From Paraburkholderia bryophila (GTDB lineage Bacteria; Pseudomonadota; Gammaproteobacteria; Burkholderiales; Burkholderiaceae): 64,000 nt of DNA. The translations under genes and the position numbers were made by a program. Under the pieces are notes generated by a model that saw nothing but the letters and a program-made list of their open reading frames with translations, was not told where the DNA came from and searched no databases. Positions 27,852 through 36,836 of the stretch are shown here, piece after piece. The stretch lies in contig NZ_QLTK01000023.1 in NCBI RefSeq assembly GCF_003269035.1, positions 60,857-124,856 of the forward strand. The letters are read 5' to 3'. Position 1 is the first letter of the stretch. Every line of letters starts with the position of its first letter.

Positions 27852-28505
27852 ATGCAAGCCATTCAGGTGGAAGTGCATTACGACTTTATTTGCCCGTGGT
27901 GCTGGATCGGCCAACGGAATCTTTCGGCGGCGCTGGCCGATGCCGGCGTGGGCGAGGCGGTGTCGATCCGCTACGTGCCGTTCGAACTGAACCCGTCGAT
28001 GCCCGTGGAAGGCATGGAACGGCGCGCCTATCGCACCCGCAAGTTCGGCAGTTGGGCCCGCTCGCAAGCCATGGACGCGCAAGTCACGGCCGCCGGCCTG
28101 AGCGCCGGCGCTTCATTCGACTACGACCGCGTGCTGCGCACGCCGAACACGCGTCTCGCGCATCGGCTGATGCAGTTCGCGCAGTGCCGCAATGAACCGC
28201 GCACCACGGCCGCGCTGTATCAGGCCATCTATGCCGCGTACTTCGCCGAAGGCCGCGACATCGGCTCGCTCGACACGCTGGTCGCAATCGCCGCCGAGCA
28301 CACGTTCGACGCCGACGAAGCGCGCGCTTATCTGACGAGCAGTTCGGGCAATCCGGCGATCGACGCGGCGCGCGAGCGAGCCGACCGGCGCGGCGTTCAG
28401 GCGGTGCCCACGATCGTGATCGACGACCACGCGATCAGCGGCGCGCAACCGCCCGCCGTGTTCACCGAGGCACTGCGCGCGGCAATGCGGAGGGACGCAG
28501 CATGA
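27852..28505 (+). CDS. DsbA-family (FrnE-like) oxidoreductase
   Basis: A protein of 217 residues from the ATG at 27852, preceded by AGGGG. It has DFICPWCWIGQRNL, a CPWC redox motif at the start of the first helix, and later VPTIVIDDHAISGAQPPAVF, the cis-proline loop and C-terminal strand. This matches the FrnE/2-hydroxychromene-2-carboxylate isomerase branch, which is cytoplasmic; there is no signal peptide. The stop overlaps the next start as ATGA, so it is translationally coupled to the FAD monooxygenase. Confidence 0.88.
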   Translation: MQAIQVEVHYDFICPWCWIGQRNLSAALADAGVGEAVSIRYVPFELNPSMPVEGMERRAYRTRKFGSWARSQAMDAQVTAAGLSAGASFDYDRVLRTPNTRLAHRLMQFAQCRNEPRTTAALYQAIYAAYFAEGRDIGSLDTLVAIAAEHTFDADEARAYLTSSSGNPAIDAARERADRRGVQAVPTIVIDDHAISGAQPPAVFTEALRAAMRRDAA

Positions 28506-29650
28506 AAGCCCTCGAACAACCGCGTGCGGTCGTGATCGGCGGCTCGTTGGGCGGCCTGTTCACAGCGACCACGTTGCGGGCGGCAGGCTGGCGGGTCGAC
28601 GTGTTCGAAACCTCGACCAACCAGCTCGACAGCCGCGGCGGCGGCATCGTGCTGCAGCCGGATGTACTGGACGCGCTGCAGTTTGCCGGCGTCGCACTGC
28701 CGGACCCTCCGGGCGTGGCGTCGGGCGAGCGCATCTATCTGGATCGCGACGACCGCCGCGTCGAGCAGCTATATATGCCGCAGATGCAAACGTCGTGGAG
28801 CCTGTTGTATCGCGCCATGAAAGAGGCGTTGCCCGCCGAGTCGCTGCACGCGGGCGAGACCTTCACCGATTTCCGCATGAACGGCGAGCAGATCGTCGCG
28901 CAGTTCGACGGCGGCCGCAGCGAGCAGGCCGATCTGCTGATCGGCGCCGACGGTATCCGTTCGACGCTCCGGCGGCGGCTGTTGCCCGAGATCGTGCCGG
29001 CCTATGCGGGCTATGTCGCATGGCGCGGACTCGTCGAGGAACCGAACCTGCCGTTGCAGGCCGCGAACACGTTGCGCGACCGCTTCACGTTTCAGCAGGG
29101 CGAAGAACACTCGGCGCTCGCTTATCTGATTCCGGGCGAGCGCGACTCGACCGCGGTCGGCGAACGTCGCTGGAATTGGGTGTGGTATCGCAAGTACAGC
29201 CGCGAGCAGCTCGACCGTTTGCTGGTCGACCGGCACGGCCAGCCGCGGGCGTTTTCTTTGCCGCCCGGCTCGACCAAGCGCGCCGACGTCGCCGTATTGC
29301 GCGACGATGCCGCGGCCTTGCTGGCGCCGACGTTTCGCGCGCTGGTCGATAGCACGGACGATCCGTTCATGCAGCCGATCGTCGATCTGCGCTCGCCGCG
29401 CATGGTGTTCGGCCGCGCGGTGCTGCTCGGCGACGCCGCCTCGGTGCCGCGCCCGCATACGGCAGGCAGCACCGCGAAGGCCGCCGCGAATGCGCATGCG
29501 TTGGCGCGGGCGTTGTCGTCGACCTGGCAGAGCGGCGTAACGATCGACACCGCGCTCAAGCGCTGGGAAAACCAGCAACTGCAACGCGGCCGCCTGATGA
29601 CCGATCTTGGTATTTCGCTCGGCGATCGGGTGATGAACATCGCTCGCTGA
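28502..29650 (+). CDS. FAD-dependent monooxygenase (PHBH fold)
   Basis: A protein of 382 residues. Its N-terminus has the FAD motif VVIGGSLGGLFTATTLR, then the middle DLLIGADGIRSTLRRR and the second FAD motif LLGDAASVPRPHTAGSTAKA. These are the three signatures of group A aromatic hydroxylases. It is the intact relative of the fragment at 11893-12408. Being coupled to a DsbA-family protein and followed 30 bases later by an MFS gene, it probably hydroxylates an aromatic or heterocyclic compound that the transporter moves. The substrate cannot be deduced. Confidence 0.88.
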   Translation: MKALEQPRAVVIGGSLGGLFTATTLRAAGWRVDVFETSTNQLDSRGGGIVLQPDVLDALQFAGVALPDPPGVASGERIYLDRDDRRVEQLYMPQMQTSWSLLYRAMKEALPAESLHAGETFTDFRMNGEQIVAQFDGGRSEQADLLIGADGIRSTLRRRLLPEIVPAYAGYVAWRGLVEEPNLPLQAANTLRDRFTFQQGEEHSALAYLIPGERDSTAVGERRWNWVWYRKYSREQLDRLLVDRHGQPRAFSLPPGSTKRADVAVLRDDAAALLAPTFRALVDSTDDPFMQPIVDLRSPRMVFGRAVLLGDAASVPRPHTAGSTAKAAANAHALARALSSTWQSGVTIDTALKRWENQQLQRGRLMTDLGISLGDRVMNIAR

Positions 29651-29680
29651 GTTCAGCGTTTTTCTTTTAAGGGAGTTGCA

Positions 29681-30895
29681 ATGTCGACCCAGGCATCCAC
29701 GACGGCGGCCGGTACCGGCCACGTCCAATTGACCCGCGGACTGATCGCGCTGTTCGCCTTCTGCTGCGGCGCGATCGTCGCGAATCTGTACTACGCGCAA
29801 CCCATTACCGAACTGATCGCGCCGGACATTCACATGTCCACCGGCACCGCCAGCCTGATCGTTTCGCTGACGCAGATCGGCTATGCGCTCGGCCTGTTCT
29901 TTCTCGTGCCGTTGGGCGATCTGCTGGAGAACCGCAAGCTGATGATCGCCACCGCGCTGGTGTCGATTGCGAGTCTTGCCGCCGCGACCTTCGTACATCA
30001 CGCCGGCGGGTTTCTCGCGATTTCGCTGCTGATCGGTTTCAGCTCGGTCGCCGTGCAGATTCTGATTCCGCTCGCCGCACACCTCGCGCCGGACGAATCG
30101 CGCGGCAAGGTGGTCGGCACGATCATGAGCGGCCTGCTGCTCGGCATTCTGCTGTCGCGGCCAATCTCCAGCGTGGTGGCGGGACACTTCGGCTGGCGCG
30201 TGGTGTTCGGCGGCGCCGCCGTGTTGATGACGCTCGTCACGAGCGTGCTCGCATTGACCATTCCGCGCCGCCAGCCGGATCACAAGGCGACCTACTTCGA
30301 GCTGATCGGCTCGCTCGGCCAGCTGGTCCGCACGATGCCGGTGCTGCGTCACCGCTCGCTGTATCAGGCGCTGATGTTCGCTTCGTTCAGCCTGTTCTGG
30401 ACCGCGATTCCGATCGAGTTGACGCGGCAGTTCGGGCTTTCGCAGACCGCGATCGGCGTCTTCGCGCTGGTCGGCGCGATCGGCGCGACCTCGGCACCGG
30501 TGGCGGGGCGTCTCGCCGACGGCGGTCATACGATGCGCGCCACGCTGATCGCGCTGGTGGTGGGCGCGCTCGCTTATACGCCGGCGTTGATTCATCCGGC
30601 GTGGGGCGTGTTCGGGTTGGTCGCAACCGGCATCGTGCTCGATTTCGCCGTGCAGATGAACATGGTGCTCGGCCAACGCGAAATCTATGCATTGCACGCG
30701 GCGAGCCGCAACCGGCTGAACGCGCTGTACATGACCAGCATCTTCGTGGGCGGCGCATTCGGTTCGGCGCTGGCCAGCCCGCTGTATGAACATGGCGGAT
30801 GGACGCTGGTCGCGGCTGTCGCCACCGCGTTCCCGCTGATTGCCCTCGTTCACTACCTCGTGATCGGCCGGCCGCACGCCGCGCGGATTGCGTAA
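29681..30895 (+). CDS. MFS transporter (DHA1-type, about 12 helices)
   Basis: A protein of 404 residues preceded by AAGGGAG. About twelve hydrophobic helices can be traced, with a loop motif GDLLENRKLM after helix 2, the motif A position of the major facilitator superfamily. GKVVGTIMSGLLLGILLSRP in the middle of the first half is typical of YgaY/DHA1-type drug-H+ antiporters. It is the last gene of the unit with the DsbA-like protein and monooxygenase, and a hairpin follows it. Uptake or efflux of the oxygenase substrate or product is inferred. Confidence 0.87.
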   Translation: MSTQASTTAAGTGHVQLTRGLIALFAFCCGAIVANLYYAQPITELIAPDIHMSTGTASLIVSLTQIGYALGLFFLVPLGDLLENRKLMIATALVSIASLAAATFVHHAGGFLAISLLIGFSSVAVQILIPLAAHLAPDESRGKVVGTIMSGLLLGILLSRPISSVVAGHFGWRVVFGGAAVLMTLVTSVLALTIPRRQPDHKATYFELIGSLGQLVRTMPVLRHRSLYQALMFASFSLFWTAIPIELTRQFGLSQTAIGVFALVGAIGATSAPVAGRLADGGHTMRATLIALVVGALAYTPALIHPAWGVFGLVATGIVLDFAVQMNMVLGQREIYALHAASRNRLNALYMTSIFVGGAFGSALASPLYEHGGWTLVAAVATAFPLIALVHYLVIGRPHAARIA

Positions 30896-30923
30896 CGCTT
30901 TCGGTGTTGGTTCGAGCAGGGTG

Positions 30924-30948
30924 TCCGGACGGCATCGCGCCGTCCGGA
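30924..30948 (+). terminator. Hairpin terminator after the MFS gene
   Basis: A perfect 10-base-pair stem (TCCGGACGGC / GCCGTCCGGA) with a five-base loop lies 28 bases after the MFS stop. It is followed by TTAACAAGTTTTC, a weak T-run. It probably ends the three-gene transcript that begins at 27852. Confidence 0.65.
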
Positions 30949-31164
30949 TTAACAAGTTTTCAGTCCGGCTTCAGGAGTTCTCATGACGTTGGCGATACGC
31001 TAACGCCATCGAGTCGACGCGCCGGCGCGACTTTCCATCGTTGCCACGAAACGCGTGCCGTCCCTTTGTCCGGAAACAACGGTGACGACCCTCGTGCCCC
31101 ACTCGCATGCATGACCCCGTGCATGCGTTTTCATTAAATCAAGACTTCAGTGAGAGGTGCGTGA

Positions 31165-32442
31165 ATGACCCGCAAGTCAAAACTGCTGACGGCAGGCGGC
31201 GTGGTCATCCTCGCCGCGCTGACCGTTTTCCTGCTGCTGGCGTGGAACCCCGCCATCGATCCGATCGCGCCGCCGGCCGCTACGTCGTTCGACTCGCAGA
31301 CGCGGCTTGCGGGCGCGCGTGTCGTGGCGCTCGGCGATTGCATCGTCTGCCATACCGCGAAGGGCGGCAAGCCGTTCGCCGGCGGCCTGCCGCTGGCCAC
31401 GCCGTTCGGCACGATCTACGCGACCAACATCACGCCCGACCCCGAGACGGGCATCGGAAACTGGTCGCTCGATGCATTCACGCGAGCGGTCCGTCATGGT
31501 GTGGCGCGCGATGGACATCTGCTGTATCCCGCGTTTCCGTATATTCACTTCACCCGCATGCCCGATCGCGATGTCGCGGCGGCCTACGCGTACCTGATGA
31601 CGCGTGAGCCGGTCCATGCAACCGCGCCCGCCAACGACCTGATCTTCCCGCTGAATTTCCGCCCGCCGCTCGCCTTCTGGAACGTGTTGTTCCTGCGGCC
31701 CGGCGAGCAGCAGGCGGATGCGTCGAAAGACGCGCAGTGGAATCGCGGCAAGCTTTTGGTGGATGGGCTCGGACACTGTGCGTCGTGTCATTCGCCGCTC
31801 AATGCGATTGGCGGAGAAAAACTGGGCCATGCGTTCGACGGCGGCGTGGTCGACGGCTGGGAAGCGCCCCCGCTCAATGCGCTCGGTGCGGCGCCCAAGC
31901 CATGGACCCAGCAGCAACTCGTGACCTATCTGCGCACCGGCCGCGCCGGCGAACATGGCGCGGCGGCCGGTCCGATGCTGCCTGTCACGCGCGATCTGGC
32001 GACCGTGCCGGAAGAAGACGTGCAAGCGATCGCCACTTACATACTGTCGATCCAGAAGCCGCAGCCCGCACTCGTCAACATGGCGGCCCAAGGCGCGACG
32101 TCGCCCGGCGCGCAACGCGGCGCGTTGCTGTTCGCCGCCTCGTGCGCGCAATGTCACGGCCCCGCCGCGCCAATGCAGTCGATCGGCGAACGCCCCACCC
32201 TCGCCTTCAGCACCGCCATCAACGCGACGACGCCGCGCAACACCGCGCAGATGATCCTCAGCGGCAACGGCTGGCAGGGCGAGGACAGCATGAACTACAT
32301 GCCCGCCTTCGGCGAGGTCTATAGCGACCAGCAGATCGCCGATCTGGCGTCCTACGTTCGCGCCGCGTACTCGCAGCGCGGGCCGTGGCAGAACGTCGAG
32401 GCGACGGTCGCCAAAGTCAGAAAGGAGAACAACGCGCGATGA
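31165..32442 (+). CDS. Tri-haem c-type cytochrome, electron acceptor of the molybdenum hydroxylase
   Basis: A protein of 425 residues with one N-terminal membrane anchor/signal (about residues 7-26) and three haem-binding motifs: CIVCH at 59-63, CASCH at 205-209 and CAQCH at 327-331. Spacing and phrases such as GGLPLATPFGTIYATNITPD and FPYIHFTRMPD match the cytochrome subunits of gluconate/alcohol/aldehyde dehydrogenases of acetic acid bacteria and Burkholderia. It carries electrons from the periplasmic molybdenum enzyme to quinone or cytochrome oxidase. The stop overlaps the next start as ATGA. Confidence 0.9.
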   Translation: MTRKSKLLTAGGVVILAALTVFLLLAWNPAIDPIAPPAATSFDSQTRLAGARVVALGDCIVCHTAKGGKPFAGGLPLATPFGTIYATNITPDPETGIGNWSLDAFTRAVRHGVARDGHLLYPAFPYIHFTRMPDRDVAAAYAYLMTREPVHATAPANDLIFPLNFRPPLAFWNVLFLRPGEQQADASKDAQWNRGKLLVDGLGHCASCHSPLNAIGGEKLGHAFDGGVVDGWEAPPLNALGAAPKPWTQQQLVTYLRTGRAGEHGAAAGPMLPVTRDLATVPEEDVQAIATYILSIQKPQPALVNMAAQGATSPGAQRGALLFAASCAQCHGPAAPMQSIGERPTLAFSTAINATTPRNTAQMILSGNGWQGEDSMNYMPAFGEVYSDQQIADLASYVRAAYSQRGPWQNVEATVAKVRKENNAR

Positions 32443-32957
32443 TCAACCTGACCGTGAATGGCGTGCAACACACGCTCGATATCGATCCCTCCACGCCGCT
32501 GCTGTACGCGCTGCGCAACGACCTGCATCTGCATGGCGCGAAGTTCGGCTGCGGACTCGGCCAGTGCGGCGCCTGCACCGTGATCGTCGGCGACAAGGCG
32601 GCCTTCTCTTGCCTGATTCCGGTGTCGGCGATCGGCACGCGCGCCGTGCGCACGATCGAAAGTCTCGGCACGGCCGAGCATCCCGGCCCGCTGCAGAAGG
32701 CGTTTATCGATCACCAGGCCGCGCAGTGCGGCTACTGTATCGCCGGCATGATCATGCGCGCGCAGGCGCTGCTCGATCGCAATCCGCGGCCTACCGAGGG
32801 CGAATTGCTCGACCATATGGAGCCCAACCTCTGCCGTTGCGGCACGCACACGCGGATTCTCGCGGCGATCCGCGAAGTCGCGCATCTGCCCGTACCGGAT
32901 ACGGCGGCTGCGTCTGCCGCAACGTATGGCGCAATGGCTCGTGGAGGCGCGCAATGA
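32439..32957 (+). CDS. [2Fe-2S] subunit of a periplasmic molybdenum hydroxylase (IorA-like)
   Basis: A protein of 172 residues from the ATG at 32439, preceded by AAAGGAG. The plant-type cluster ligands are C38, C43, C46 (CGLGQCGAC) and C58. The second cluster uses C97, C100 (CGYC) and C132, C134 (CRC). This is the small subunit of the xanthine-oxidase family in the split form found with IorB-type large subunits. It has no signal peptide of its own and probably travels through the Tat system bound to the large subunit. Confidence 0.92.
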   Translation: MINLTVNGVQHTLDIDPSTPLLYALRNDLHLHGAKFGCGLGQCGACTVIVGDKAAFSCLIPVSAIGTRAVRTIESLGTAEHPGPLQKAFIDHQAAQCGYCIAGMIMRAQALLDRNPRPTEGELLDHMEPNLCRCGTHTRILAAIREVAHLPVPDTAAASAATYGAMARGGAQ

Positions 32958-35218
32958 GCTTCGATCACGACGACGTCAACGAAGGACGCCGCCGCTTCCT
33001 GATGTCCGGCGCGCTGGTGGTGAGCTTCAGCCTGTTCCCCGGCGTCAGGTCGATGGCGCAGGAAGTGATTGCCGACGAAGGCGCGGCCGTGCATATCGGC
33101 AAAGCGACCCAGACGCTGGCCGGCAGCCTGAAGACCAATCCGTATCTCGACGCGTGGATCAAGATCGATCCAGCCGGCAAGGTAACCGTCTACACCGGCA
33201 AGGTCGAACTCGGCACCGGCGTGCGGACCGCGCTGCTGCAAGTCGCGGCCGAAGAGCTCGACATGACGCCCGCGCTGATCACATTCCTGACCGCCGACAC
33301 AGGCACGTCGCCGGACGAAGGACTGACTGCCGGCAGCCACACCATGGCCGACAGCGGCAGCGCGTTGCTGAACGCGGCTGCCCAGGTGCGCGGTCTGCTG
33401 GTCGACGCGGCAGCGGCGAAGTTCGGCGTGAGCAGCACGGCGCTGAACGTGCGCAACGCCGTGATCAAAACGCCCGACGGCCGCAGCATGACCTACGGCC
33501 AGGCAGTCGGCTTCGTGGATCTGCATCGTATGGCGACACCGGTGTCGCCGTTGAAAGATCCCGCCACCTTCAACGTGATCGGCACCTCGCTGCCGAGGCT
33601 CGACATTCCCGGCAAGGTGACCGGCGGCGTGAGCTACGTGCAGGACATCACGATGCCCGGCATGCTGCACGCGCGCGTGGTGATGCCGCCGGTGTACGAC
33701 GCCCAACTGCTGCAGACCAACACGCCCGAGATCCTGAAGATGCCCGGCGTGATCAAGGTGATTCGCGATGGCAGCATGCTCGCCGTGGTCGCCAAAGGCG
33801 AATGGCAAGCAGTGCAGGCGCAGCGCGCACTCGCGGCCGGCAGCCAGTGGAGCGGCGGCCGCACGCTGCCCGATCCGGCCGCCGTGCATCGCGACCTGAA
33901 GACGATCTCCACGCAGCACATCGAGATCGCCAATACGCACGGCGCGGCGGGCACGCCCGTCAAAACGCTCAGCGCGAAGTACACCAAGCGCTACATGATG
34001 CACGGTTCGATCGGACCGTCCTGTTCGGTCGCGCAGTTCAAGGACGGCATGATGACGGTGTGGACCCATTCGCAAGGTGTCTACCCGCTGCGCGACGGCC
34101 TCGGTGAAATGCTCGCGCTGCCCAGGGAGCAGGTTCGTTGCATCCACATGGAAGGCTCGGGCTGCTACGGCCACAACGGCGCGGACGACGTCGCCGCGCA
34201 CGCCGCGTTGATTGCGCGCGAACTGCCGGGCCAACCGGTGCGGGTGCAGTGGATGCGCGAACAGGAGCACACGTGGGACCACTTCACGCCCGCGATGGTC
34301 ACCGAGGTGAGCGCGTCGCTCGACGCGGGCGGCAGCATCGTCGACTGGAACTACGCGCTGTGGAGCAGTTCGCACAATGAGCGGATCGTCAACGCGGGCC
34401 GCCTTCTGCCGGCGCGCATGCTGGCGAAGCCATTCGTGTCGGCGCCTTCCGTGCCGATGGTGCAGCCCGAAGGCGGCGGCGACCGTAACGCGATTCCGCT
34501 GTACGCGTTGCCGAACGTGCACGTCATGAACAATTTTTCGCCGACCATGCCGCTGCAAACCTCGGCGATGCGTTCGCTCGGCGCGCACATGAACGTCTTC
34601 ACGATCGAAACCTTCATGGACGAACTGGCCGCCGCCGCAGGCGCCGATCCGGTCGCGTTTCGACTCAAGCATATGCAGGATCCACGCGCACACGACGTGA
34701 TCAAACTCGCCGCCGAAAAATTCAGCTGGCCGCGCGCGGCGCGCAAGCGTAATCACGGCGTCGGCTTCGCGTTCGGCAAGTACAAGAACCTGATGGCTTA
34801 TGTTGCGATGGCCGTGGAGATTTCCGTCGTGCCTGAAACGGGTCAGGTGATCCTCGAACACGCGGAAGTCGCGGTGGACTGCGGGCAAGGCGTCAACCCG
34901 GACGGCATTCGCAACCAGATCGAAGGCGGCGTGCTTCAATCGGCCAGCTGGACGCTGTACGAAGAACTGAAGTTCGATACCTCGCGAATCCGCAGCTTCG
35001 ACTGGAGTAGTTACCCGATCCTGCGGTTTTCGGCGGTGCCGCGCGGCGTCAACGTGCATCTGATCAATCGGCCCGGCATGCCGTTTCTGGGCGTCGCCGA
35101 AGCGTCGATGGGCCCGACCGCGGGCGCGCTCGGTAATGCGCTGTTCGATGCGACGGGTCAGCGTTTGCGTGATTTGCCTCTGGCCGGCGAAAGTTTGCGC
35201 AAGCGGATCGATGTGTAG
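32954..35218 (+). CDS. Molybdopterin-binding large subunit, isoquinoline-1-oxidoreductase/aldehyde dehydrogenase type (IorB-like)
   Basis: A protein of 754 residues. The ATG at 32954 overlaps the previous stop (ATGA) and gives a twin-arginine leader (GRRRFLMSGALVVSF), so the enzyme is exported folded with its cofactor. The molybdenum-cofactor domains follow: YTGKVELGTGVRTALLQVAA, RLDIPGKVTGGVSYVQDI, GSGCYGHNGADDVAAHAAL, SAMRSLGAHMNVFTIETFMDE, and a C-terminal GVAEASMGPTAGALGNAL with the expected base Glu. Together with the [2Fe-2S] subunit and the tri-haem cytochrome it forms a periplasmic dehydrogenase for an aldehyde or N-heterocycle. The frame extends far upstream but that region is the preceding gene. 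Confidence 0.92.
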   Translation: MSFDHDDVNEGRRRFLMSGALVVSFSLFPGVRSMAQEVIADEGAAVHIGKATQTLAGSLKTNPYLDAWIKIDPAGKVTVYTGKVELGTGVRTALLQVAAEELDMTPALITFLTADTGTSPDEGLTAGSHTMADSGSALLNAAAQVRGLLVDAAAAKFGVSSTALNVRNAVIKTPDGRSMTYGQAVGFVDLHRMATPVSPLKDPATFNVIGTSLPRLDIPGKVTGGVSYVQDITMPGMLHARVVMPPVYDAQLLQTNTPEILKMPGVIKVIRDGSMLAVVAKGEWQAVQAQRALAAGSQWSGGRTLPDPAAVHRDLKTISTQHIEIANTHGAAGTPVKTLSAKYTKRYMMHGSIGPSCSVAQFKDGMMTVWTHSQGVYPLRDGLGEMLALPREQVRCIHMEGSGCYGHNGADDVAAHAALIARELPGQPVRVQWMREQEHTWDHFTPAMVTEVSASLDAGGSIVDWNYALWSSSHNERIVNAGRLLPARMLAKPFVSAPSVPMVQPEGGGDRNAIPLYALPNVHVMNNFSPTMPLQTSAMRSLGAHMNVFTIETFMDELAAAAGADPVAFRLKHMQDPRAHDVIKLAAEKFSWPRAARKRNHGVGFAFGKYKNLMAYVAMAVEISVVPETGQVILEHAEVAVDCGQGVNPDGIRNQIEGGVLQSASWTLYEELKFDTSRIRSFDWSSYPILRFSAVPRGVNVHLINRPGMPFLGVAEASMGPTAGALGNALFDATGQRLRDLPLAGESLRKRIDV

Positions 35219-35260
35219 CGATACGGTCGGGTTGTGGGGGGGCTGCTCGCAGTCGCTTAC

Positions 35261-36643
35261 TCACGACAGGCGGCAGGGTTCTGCCTCAACCGGGCGCGAC
35301 GCGATCCACCATACGCACGCAGCGACCATCGACAAGGTGACGACGATGCCAAGAATCAGATTCATCGCCTGCTGAAACACATGGGCGGTGGCAATGAACG
35401 TGCCGAAGATCGCCACGCCTAGCGCGGAGCCGCTTTGACGCGCCGAATTCAACACGGCGGCGGCCATCCCCGCGCGCTGTTTGTCGACCGTGCCGAGCGC
35501 GGGCGAGGTCGCCGCCGGCGAGATGAAGCCCGACGCCATGCCAATGGCGAGCATCGGCACGACGGCGACCCAGTACGGTGACGCGACGCTCGTGAGGCTC
35601 ATGCCGAGAGCGCCCAACGCGTACAGCGCGAACGCGATGCACATGGACTCTCTGGTTCCGAGCCGTTTCACGACCCGGCTGGACAGCAGACCGCCCAGCG
35701 CGACCATGCCGGTCATCGGCAGGAAGGCGAGGCCGGTGTCGAGTGCGGAATAACCGCGTGCCTGCTGGTAGAACAGGCTGAACGTAAATAGCATGCCGTA
35801 GAAAACGAACGCGGAGACCATCGACACAAACGTCGACGCCGAAAACAGCGCGTTGCGGAAAAATTGCATGGGCAACATCGGGTGCCGGGTCCGCGTCTCG
35901 ATCACGAAGAACGCTACGCACGCGGCGCAACCGATCGCGCTACCGGCCACGATCGGCGCGGACTGCCAACCGAGCCGATGCCCGTCGATCAGCACGCCGA
36001 TCAAGCTACCCAGCGCGACGATTGCCGCCAGTTGCCCCGCTAGATCGACATGGCGCGTCCCTGGCGACGGCGTGCGCCCGACCGCTTGCGCGAGCCAGAT
36101 TCCGGCGAGCCCGATCGGCACGTTCACGAAGAAAATGCTGCGCCAGCCGAGCAGATGAATCAGCAGCCCGCCGATCAACGGACCGGATGCCATCGCCACG
36201 CCGCCGCAGCCCATCCACAGGCTAACCGCCGAGGCACGCGCCGCGGGAAGCGGATACGCGTCGTTGATCAGCGTGAGCGAGCACGGCACCAGCATCGCGC
36301 TGCCGACGCCTTGCAAGGCCCGCGCCAACGTCAGCGTCGTGAGGTCGGGCGCGACTCCGCACAGCACGGAGCCGAGCACGAACACGGAGAGTCCGGCGAG
36401 GTAGACGTTACGTGCGCCGAGCCGATCGCCGAGCGTCCCGCCGGTCATCAGCAAACTCGCGAAGGTCAGCGTGTACGCATTGACGACCCATTGGAGTCCC
36501 GCTATGTTGCTGCGCAGCGTGTGGCTGATTTCCCCCAGCGCCACATTGACGATGGACGCGTCCAGCAGCACCACCGTATAACTGATACAGGTGGCGGCGA
36601 GCACACGGGACGCGGCGCTGCGAGTCGGCGCGAGCGCGGCCAC
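35261..36643 (-). CDS. MFS transporter (DHA2-type drug/proton antiporter)
   Basis: A protein of 460 residues beginning at a GTG (36643). ISYTVVLLDASIVNVALGEI is the helix-1 motif D1 of DHA2 transporters (LDxTIVNVALP). GGTLGDRLGARNVYLAGL is motif A, and LARALQGVGSAMLVPCSLTL is motif C-like. About fourteen helices are expected from the hydrophobic profile. It converges on the molybdenum enzyme gene with 42 bases between and is downstream of the MDR reductase on the same strand. Likely exports a toxic compound; no substrate can be assigned. Confidence 0.85.
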   Translation of the reverse strand: MAALAPTRSAASRVLAATCISYTVVLLDASIVNVALGEISHTLRSNIAGLQWVVNAYTLTFASLLMTGGTLGDRLGARNVYLAGLSVFVLGSVLCGVAPDLTTLTLARALQGVGSAMLVPCSLTLINDAYPLPAARASAVSLWMGCGGVAMASGPLIGGLLIHLLGWRSIFFVNVPIGLAGIWLAQAVGRTPSPGTRHVDLAGQLAAIVALGSLIGVLIDGHRLGWQSAPIVAGSAIGCAACVAFFVIETRTRHPMLPMQFFRNALFSASTFVSMVSAFVFYGMLFTFSLFYQQARGYSALDTGLAFLPMTGMVALGGLLSSRVVKRLGTRESMCIAFALYALGALGMSLTSVASPYWVAVVPMLAIGMASGFISPAATSPALGTVDKQRAGMAAAVLNSARQSGSALGVAIFGTFIATAHVFQQAMNLILGIVVTLSMVAACVWWIASRPVEAEPCRLS

Positions 36644-36836
36644 GATCAGCGAGCGGCCGCGTGGGCGGCGGCGGTTTCAAGGGTGAAATGAGCATTGACG
36701 GTCACGGCGCGTCCAGGTCGAAAGAAGTTGAGACGAGTGTAGAGGCCGCCCGCTTGCCGATGCTTCGACGCGAGTCGAAGCATGCCCGTTCACTTCGGTC
36801 GCCGCGCGCACTGTTATTTTTCTATCCGCTTTCCGC

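Noticed and set aside
28769..30955. A 728-residue open frame on the minus strand opposite the monooxygenase and MFS genes
   Set aside because: It is an antisense shadow of two well-supported plus-strand genes; composition is Arg/Gln/Ala-rich with no domain and no ribosome-binding site.
32732..35059. A 775-residue minus-strand open frame opposite the molybdenum hydroxylase
   Set aside because: Shadow of the IorB-like gene caused by high GC; His/Arg-rich nonsense composition.
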